The notes below the pieces were generated by a model. It made no database searches. It had not been told where the DNA came from and saw nothing but the letters and a program-made list of their open reading frames with translations. The position numbers and the translations under genes are program-made. A DNA stretch of 64,000 nucleotides from Camillea tinctor (Eukaryota > Ascomycota > Sordariomycetes > Xylariales > Xylariaceae), in assembly GCA_022578605.1 (NCBI GenBank), contig MU394078.1:62001-126000 (forward strand), given 5' to 3'. Shown here piece after piece: positions 58,898 to 64,000 of this stretch (positions are counted from its first letter, which is position 1; each line of letters begins with the position of its first letter).

Positions 58898-59817
58898 GAC
58901 CGTTGAAAGTTTTCTTTTCTACATCGGAACACCCGATAGCCCTTTTTCTTCTGGGTTCCTCGGTGGAAACGCGATATCGGGCTTTGAGGAGGTGAGTTTT
59001 GGTATAGATGAGACAGTGGACTCCTGTCAAATGTAGGTAAGTCAATGTTCTATGCAGATACACGGCATCCCTATACCAGGTAAGTTATAATTTCATTAGA
59101 TGAGCTATTCCCAGTTTTACTTTATTAGACACATTTTTAGGCAACTATTTATAGAAAAAAGATTTACTTGTTTTGTTATGTTTTTACTTTGCAACTGACA
59201 ATGTCCACTGTCTCTAGATATGAGGACTAGAAGTCTTCATCGTGATCGTCAAAATGGTCTTAAGGGTTTTCACTGTGATAAACATTGTGAAATGGATCCG
59301 GCAATCTCTGGAAAAAAATTATGTTTCTGTGCTGGGTGCGAATGTAACTGAATCATGAATTTCCCAGCGACAACCAGTCAGCCGCCTACATACAACCCCA
59401 TCACGAAAAAAAAAAAAAAAAGCAAAAAGAAAAGAAGAAGGGAAAAAGTGAGAAGTGAGAAAAGAAAAAAAAGCACAGCAAAAATGGCCTTGATAGACTT
59501 GAGAGTATGAATGCTCGGATCGTGATGACTCTGGGGAGATAATAAATGAATTCTCTTTCCCCACCACAGTTCTGTGCCACTGACTACATACATGTTTCTG
59601 ATGCTATGCCCACTATTGACCGTTCATGTACTGAAAGCTATCAGAAAACATCACACCTGAAACATCTAACCCTCATCCTCCACCAAATACTACCTCCCCA
59701 CGGGAAACCACCCTTTCGGGGGGTTGCAGCGAGAAGTCAATGTGGCCAAGGTTGAACCCCCCCCCCCCCCATAGAGTCTGCTGGGGAGCTACCCTCGTTC
59801 TGGTTTCAAACCTAGCT
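58898..59817. other. Convergent region between small Cys-rich genes and Myb-like gene
   Basis: Apart from the 43-codon ORF it holds an A-run near 59.41 kb, a C-run (about 59757-59770) and no other supportable gene. Confidence 0.5.
59220..59351 (+). CDS. Very small cysteine-rich ORF (possible exon or relic)
   Basis: 43-codon frame starting MRTRSLHRDRQNGLKGFHCD, with six cysteines in its C-terminal 24 residues, ending CFCAGCECN. It resembles the segment around residues 31-62 of the 102-residue protein upstream (a basic N/K-G-L/F stretch, then C..KH..C..LC-x-C). It may be the last exon of a gene whose earlier exons are lost or unseen, a decayed duplicate, or chance. Confidence 0.3.
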   Translation: MRTRSLHRDRQNGLKGFHCDKHCEMDPAISGKKLCFCAGCECN

Positions 59818-60927
59818 CTAGTCCCAGCTCGGGTTAGAGGGAGGATCAGTAACAGGAGTCCGAAGCCATGGGCCACCCCCTCCTCCCGATGCGTCGGCAG
59901 CAGCAGCAGCAGTAGGTGTTGCCGGCCCTGCGGATAGCGGTAGGTTGGGCTCGGCCTGTGGCGTCATGAACCACTCGACGGGGAATGGGGTTTGACGGGA
60001 TGGAGTCTGTGGTTGGCGACGACGACGCCGCCGCCGCGTTGGTGTCCGTTGTTGCGACTCCGGTGGGTGATAAGGTAGGCTGGGCGGGCCCATCATTAAT
60101 CTCTCCATGGGCCCAATAAGGGGCACAAGGTCTTGATCCGGGATTGGCATGGGATCGTAACCCTGTGTAAAGATAGGGGTGTTGCTATTATTACTGCTTA
60201 GCTGAGGAGAATTGCTCCTCGTGTTGGGGAACGGCAGGCTGAATCCTCTACTAAACACGTCGTCGTTGTCGTCGTCTTTGGTATTGTCTTTTGGGGCTGA
60301 TGAGGGGCATCCGTTAATGCTAGGGAGAGTATACGAGAGCTCTTTGGCCCCGTGAAGCGAGTCCCGGTTGACGAGAAACGCCTGGTAGCTCCCGTCGAGA
60401 GTGACAGCCCCGACCTGGGTAGGTAGTGCATTACGGTCGAGGAAGTTGGGTTCCGCGGCAATATTTACAACGCTTGAGATGTTGACCAGCTTGATCTTGA
60501 GATCCCCGAAGTCGGAAGGCGATATGGCTGGGCACTCGATATCGGAAACCGCACTTGAGTCGTGCAGAAGATGCCAGGGAATGGAGAATAGCAGCGGTTT
60601 GTCGCCCAGCGTCTGGCAGGGGATTTGGTAGTCGGCTTCGGGAGTCTCCTTGCGGATACGAGGCCTAATGACGCGATTGAAACGCGAGCTGAATGAATAG
60701 GAGATTAGGAATTTTCCATAGTTATGAGCGGGAAGATAGGAGAGTGAGATTTGAGTGTTTCAATACCGAATAGCTATGGTCGGCCGTTTGTGACCCCTTT
60801 TCGCCAAGTACTCTTCCACGCCATGCCATTTCGTCTGTGGCTTAGAGAAGTATCTGTTGGAACGGCAGACCGCCACAAGAAGGTCGAGATCATCCTGAGC
60901 TGTCCAATCTTTCTGGTGTTTAGGCAT
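59818..60927 (-). CDS. Myb/SANT-like N-terminal domain protein, unknown function
   Basis: Exons 60927-60767 and 60688-59818 join in phase to 343 residues; the 78-bp intron has a GTATTG donor. The first 60 residues (DWTAQDDLDLLVAVCRSN, later KWHGVEEYLAKRGHKRPTIA, then IRSRFNRVIRPRI) have the spaced tryptophans and charged helices of a Myb/SANT-type DNA-binding-like fold, and the single intron falls inside this domain. The remainder is a globular-looking middle (about 75-180), then an Asn/Pro-rich stretch, an arginine block (TRRRRRRRQ, a possible nuclear signal) and an Ala/Gly-rich tail. A regulatory role in the nucleus is inferred from layout only; I cannot name a family. Divergent from the 180-residue orphan. 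Confidence 0.7.
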
Positions 60928-61693
60928 GGTATAAGTGTAATATGGTGATCACGATTAAGCTGAAGCACGATTTGGTCTAGATTATTGACTTCTTTATTCT
61001 CGCTAGTGATGATAGGGCTGAAACAATAATGTTAAGCTATATTAGAGATGTACTGAAGAAGTGTGCACATAATATGGGAACATATTCCTCAAATAACATA
61101 AGAAATCGCATCTACGCCGTGAACTTGAACGGGTTGACTAGGAGAAGTCTATTGCAAGCCTCATGTAGTTACCACGGGATACCACTCCCAGGTAACATTC
61201 TAAATGTTAGTTAGAAAGGAGGATATAGATGGATCACACGGAGACTACATCTAGGTTTCTAAAGTTTTTCCTGATAATATATGATAAGAATAGTTGCAAG
61301 AATCGAGAACTATATTGATGAATGAACCTGACAAACACTCCCAACTCCAACTTGTATGAAGCCATTGTTGATTAAAATAATACCTTTGTTCTAGGTTAAA
61401 GTGTTATAATCGTTTCTCCCGATTCACGTGTAAAAGATTGTCTTGAAAGGCTACATACACCCTGATCACGCGGCTCGGAGACAAAGACATCCCTTTCTCG
61501 ACCGGTGGCAATATCGTAAAATATTACTAGAAACCGTACTACCAGATACATATATATATATATGAGGGAGTGTGCCCGCTCTCATTTTCGAGATGGATCT
61601 TGTCATCTATAGATAGTAAGAACAATCGGATGAAATAGCAACTACAGACAACCTCTCAATCTAACAAGACATCAAACTCCTCAAGCCGTTACC
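60928..61693. other. Divergent promoter region
   Basis: About 770 bases between the Myb-like gene and the orphan gene at 61694. It contains an AT dinucleotide run near 61.55 kb that may serve as a TATA element. No gene supported. Confidence 0.5.
61548..61563 (+). promoter_or_regulatory. TATA-like AT run upstream of the 180-residue orphan gene
   Basis: An alternating AT run (ACATATATATATATAT) about 130 bp upstream of the ATG at 61694. It could be a TATA element or just a microsatellite. Confidence 0.3.
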
Positions 61694-62236
61694 ATGGCGA
61701 ACCCAACATCGGCCAAGGACCATAGCGAATGTTGTTCATACCTCGAAAAGCCTCAGCCGTGCCCTTGTCGGGACCTTGCGGGAAAACCCTGGCGGAATGG
61801 GTGGCAAAAGCCTGACAACTTTGAAGACGACGACCTGAGTAAGAAAGGTCCCGCTACCGCATACATGCTTGGTAAGTTCAGTGAGTTCCCGAGCTACTTC
61901 AACGACCCTTCACTATCGGAGGAGCAGAAACTTCGGCGTGTCGTGAATGCTAAGGCCACAATCCTCCGCATCCTGTGTCGAGAAGCCGAACGCCTAGGCC
62001 TTGAGCCCCCGACAGAATGGTCACCTGAAGTAACTAAGCCGATTCTCCAAGCACGCATCAAGCACAATAATCAACGTCGTCGTGCTAGTCGTAAGCACTC
62101 TTCTGCTCGCCCTGTCGAGCAGGATGAGGATGACGGATTTTCTGCTTTTGTCGCTACTTTCGAGCGTTTGGGGATGCAATGGAAACCGTCCACCGATGTA
62201 GAAATAACCGATAAAGTGGCAAGTGGTAGTTTGTGA
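61694..62236 (+). CDS. Conserved-looking orphan protein, function unknown
   Basis: 180 residues, single exon, starting MANPTSAKDHSECCSYLEK in a good ATG context (ACCATGG). The N-terminus has a cysteine group (CCSYLEKPQPCPC), the middle is helical and charged (SLSEEQKLRRVVNAKATILR), followed by a basic RRRASRKHSS stretch and an acidic/aromatic C-terminal segment (DEDDGFSAFVATFERLG). No signal peptide or membrane span is visible. I do not recognise the family. The coding call rests on the open frame, start context and codon-like composition. Confidence 0.6.
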   Translation: MANPTSAKDHSECCSYLEKPQPCPCRDLAGKPWRNGWQKPDNFEDDDLSKKGPATAYMLGKFSEFPSYFNDPSLSEEQKLRRVVNAKATILRILCREAERLGLEPPTEWSPEVTKPILQARIKHNNQRRRASRKHSSARPVEQDEDDGFSAFVATFERLGMQWKPSTDVEITDKVASGSL

Positions 62237-62929
62237 TGCTTTGAGAGGATCAGATGAGCTTGACGCATTTCTTGTTTGTCTTCCTTTTTTGGTGCCATAA
62301 ATATTACTCTCTATAGTTTCAGTCATAGGTAGGTGTATACACGTCCCTCCTTCAATAATACTTTCATTCGGACATTCATGGCTTACCTATGTATAGGCAT
62401 TTAATGCCATATCTGAACTGTGTGATAACAAATAGGGGTGGGCTTTAGGAGAATATCGTGATATGGATACAGGTACATGGTGTAAGTTCTTCTATAAGTA
62501 CCTACATATACTAAACTGACTATGGCTGTATAGCTCCGATAAGATAAAGCTATGTACTACCCCTCTACCCCGCATATACTGTGTATCGGTGTATACTGTA
62601 TGTATAGCTTGCAGCGCTGCATCTCGTCACAATTGCATCTTGTCTGCTCGTCTGTTGCCTAGCTAGGTTACCTATTACGTATGCAACAGTGACTAATCCG
62701 GCTTAATAAATAAATGCAACGAACCGAAAACGACGATATGAAACCCCAAACCTGCCGTTCGACATCATCAACCTCTATGCTCTGGAATCTTTCCATCAAG
62801 TAGCAGAACCTTCAACTAGTATCTTACATAGGTATCTTACCTTGCACACATCACTTACATCGACTTATACACACCCACTCTCATTTGCATACATTCATCC
62901 TCCAGCCTGAACCATACCATACCATCGCG
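62237..62929. other. Intergenic region upstream of PI31
   Basis: AT-rich DNA with TAGGTA and TATACTGTAT-type motifs, then a CA-rich stretch just before the PI31 start. No gene supported. Confidence 0.55.
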
Positions 62930-64000
62930 ATGGCGACAAACCCACTGAGCCCGTCGGCTGTGCTTCAGTCTATGGCTGATGCGTTATCGACTCACGCCCA
63001 AGGCGATACTACTTCAGATCTTAGTAGTTCTCACGAGGCACTAGCCCTGTTTACGCATGCTTGTATGGCCTCGCTCGGCTTCCGCCTTCTAGGCTTTGAG
63101 GAAGAAAAGACAGACGGTTCGTACCTCTCTCCTCTTCTTGCCCATGTATTATGTTCTATTGACTCACTCGCGTTATGGACATAGAAGCAGAATGCCACGC
63201 ACTAGCTCCGCGACTGCCACCCAACTGGAATGCATCCTTCAATAGCTACGCCTTTGTGTATGCGCATCAACAGTCAGCCCTCCGTTTTGTCATCAAGGTC
63301 GATCGAATGGGAGGGAAAGCCGAGATTCGCGGGCTTGCTATCAACGACGAGCGCATCGCACGCCTCGAGATAACCATAAAGGACTTTGTTTCGAATGCCG
63401 CCTTGCCCGTCCGAATAACCCTAACAGAAGAAGGGACAGAGGATCGCTCTGATTTGCCACAGAAATTCCTGAATGTCTTTGTGTCTGAGAGTCGCATTAC
63501 GGATCTTGCCACTTTAATCAAGATTAACATCATCCAGAAATTACTCCCGTCCCTGCAGAAAGAAGGCTACGAAGAATCGCCTGACGATAGAGCTGCCCGC
63601 GATGATGCTGATGCGGCTGGTCGTAGACCCCCGAGACAACCTGTCATGCCCGATCCGCTTCCCCAGCCTGCACAGCCATACCCACACAACGATCCGCTGA
63701 ATCCGCCTCCGCGCAACCCGATCCCAGCGGGCGATTTCCCACCCCCCGGCTTTGAAGATCCCTATGATATCCACCGTCCACATCGAGGTCTTGTGGCGCC
63801 CGGCAGGACACCATTCGGGAATATTGGGGCGGATGATTTGAATCCGCCTGGTTTAGGGCCCTATGATCCACTTCGCCCCGGTCTAGGTACTGGCGGAGGA
63901 CTTCCAAGACCTGGGGGATCTCGGGGGATGCATCCAACATTTGATGACCCCTTATTTGGAGGAGGTGGTGGTTTTGGAGAGGAATTTGATCCTCAAGTCC
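62930..64000 (+). CDS. Proteasome inhibitor/regulator PI31 (Fub1-like), cut by window end
   Basis: Proteasome-binding protein; PI31/Fub1 binds the 20S core and has been linked to assembly. Exon 1 is 62930-63116 and exon 2 starts at 63185 and runs past the window end, so the C-terminus is missing. The N-terminal domain (about residues 1-190) has the PI31 FP-type layout: LFTHACMASLGFRLLGF, then after the intron ALAPRLPPNWNAS and YAFVYAHQQSALRFVIKVDR. After residue about 195 the protein is Pro/Arg/Asp-rich, with the PI31-typical GFEDPYDIHRP and GNIGADDLNPPGLGPYDPLR segments. The intron uses a GTTCGT donor. It shares a general theme, not an operon, with ECM29 55 kb to the left. Confidence 0.88.

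Noticed and set aside
1..64000. CRISPR arrays, insertion sequences, retrotransposons or biosynthetic clusters
   Set aside because: No spaced direct repeats, transposase/RT motifs, terminal repeats, or PKS/NRPS/terpene signature enzymes were seen.

Overview
This window is nuclear DNA of a filamentous ascomycete, most likely a Sordariomycete. The genes have short introns (about 54-240 bp) with GTRNGT-type donors and CTAAC-like branch sites just before the AG. Intergenic DNA is AT-leaning, with CT-rich leaders and scattered TAGGTA/ACCTAGGT motifs. The protein set (HET domain, fungal PPG1 phosphatase, Bqt4-like protein, GH125 mannosidase, ERG8) is fungal. I see no transposase, reverse transcriptase, rRNA, convincing tRNA or CRISPR array, and no obvious secondary-metabolite cluster. 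The genus cannot be fixed from the sequence alone.

Layout. 1-7.5 kb: gene-poor DNA with simple repeats. 7.5-17.1 kb: ECM29 proteasome adaptor (+), REX4 exonuclease (+), cyclopropane-fatty-acid-synthase-like methyltransferase (-). 19-23.6 kb: RNase H2 subunit C (+), an APH-fold phosphotransferase-like protein lacking both catalytic aspartates (-), the MYST acetyltransferase ESA1 (+). 23.9-32 kb: a PLP aminotransferase (-), a secreted GH125 exo-mannosidase (-), pantothenate synthetase (+), phosphomevalonate kinase ERG8 (+). 33.4-44 kb: a 112-residue CRIB-domain protein (-), an aldehyde dehydrogenase (-) divergent from ESF2 (+), a HET-domain protein (-), a Bqt4-like protein (-). 47.5-57 kb: Rho GDI (+), PPG1 phosphatase (-), a zinc-knuckle/proline-rich protein (+). 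58.6-64 kb: two small cysteine-rich ORFs (+), a Myb/SANT-like orphan (-), a 180-residue orphan (+), and the 5' part of the PI31 proteasome regulator (+), cut by the window end.

Most genes are unrelated housekeeping genes, as is normal in ascomycetes. Two themes recur: 26S proteasome regulation (ECM29 near the left end, PI31 at the right end) and Cdc42/Rho signalling (CRIB mini-protein and Rho GDI, 13 kb apart). Exon structures were derived by hand by joining frames at GT/AG sites and checking phase and family conservation. The GH125, CRIB, Rho GDI, PPG1, ALDH, CFA and zinc-knuckle models all close in frame. No clearly new multi-gene system is visible. The most interesting items are the CRIB mini-protein, the APH-like protein with two Asp-to-Asn changes, the 1-kb first intron of the Rho GDI gene with its in-frame ORF, the intron-interrupted membrane tail of the Bqt4-like protein, and the dispersed ACCTAGGTA-type palindrome.
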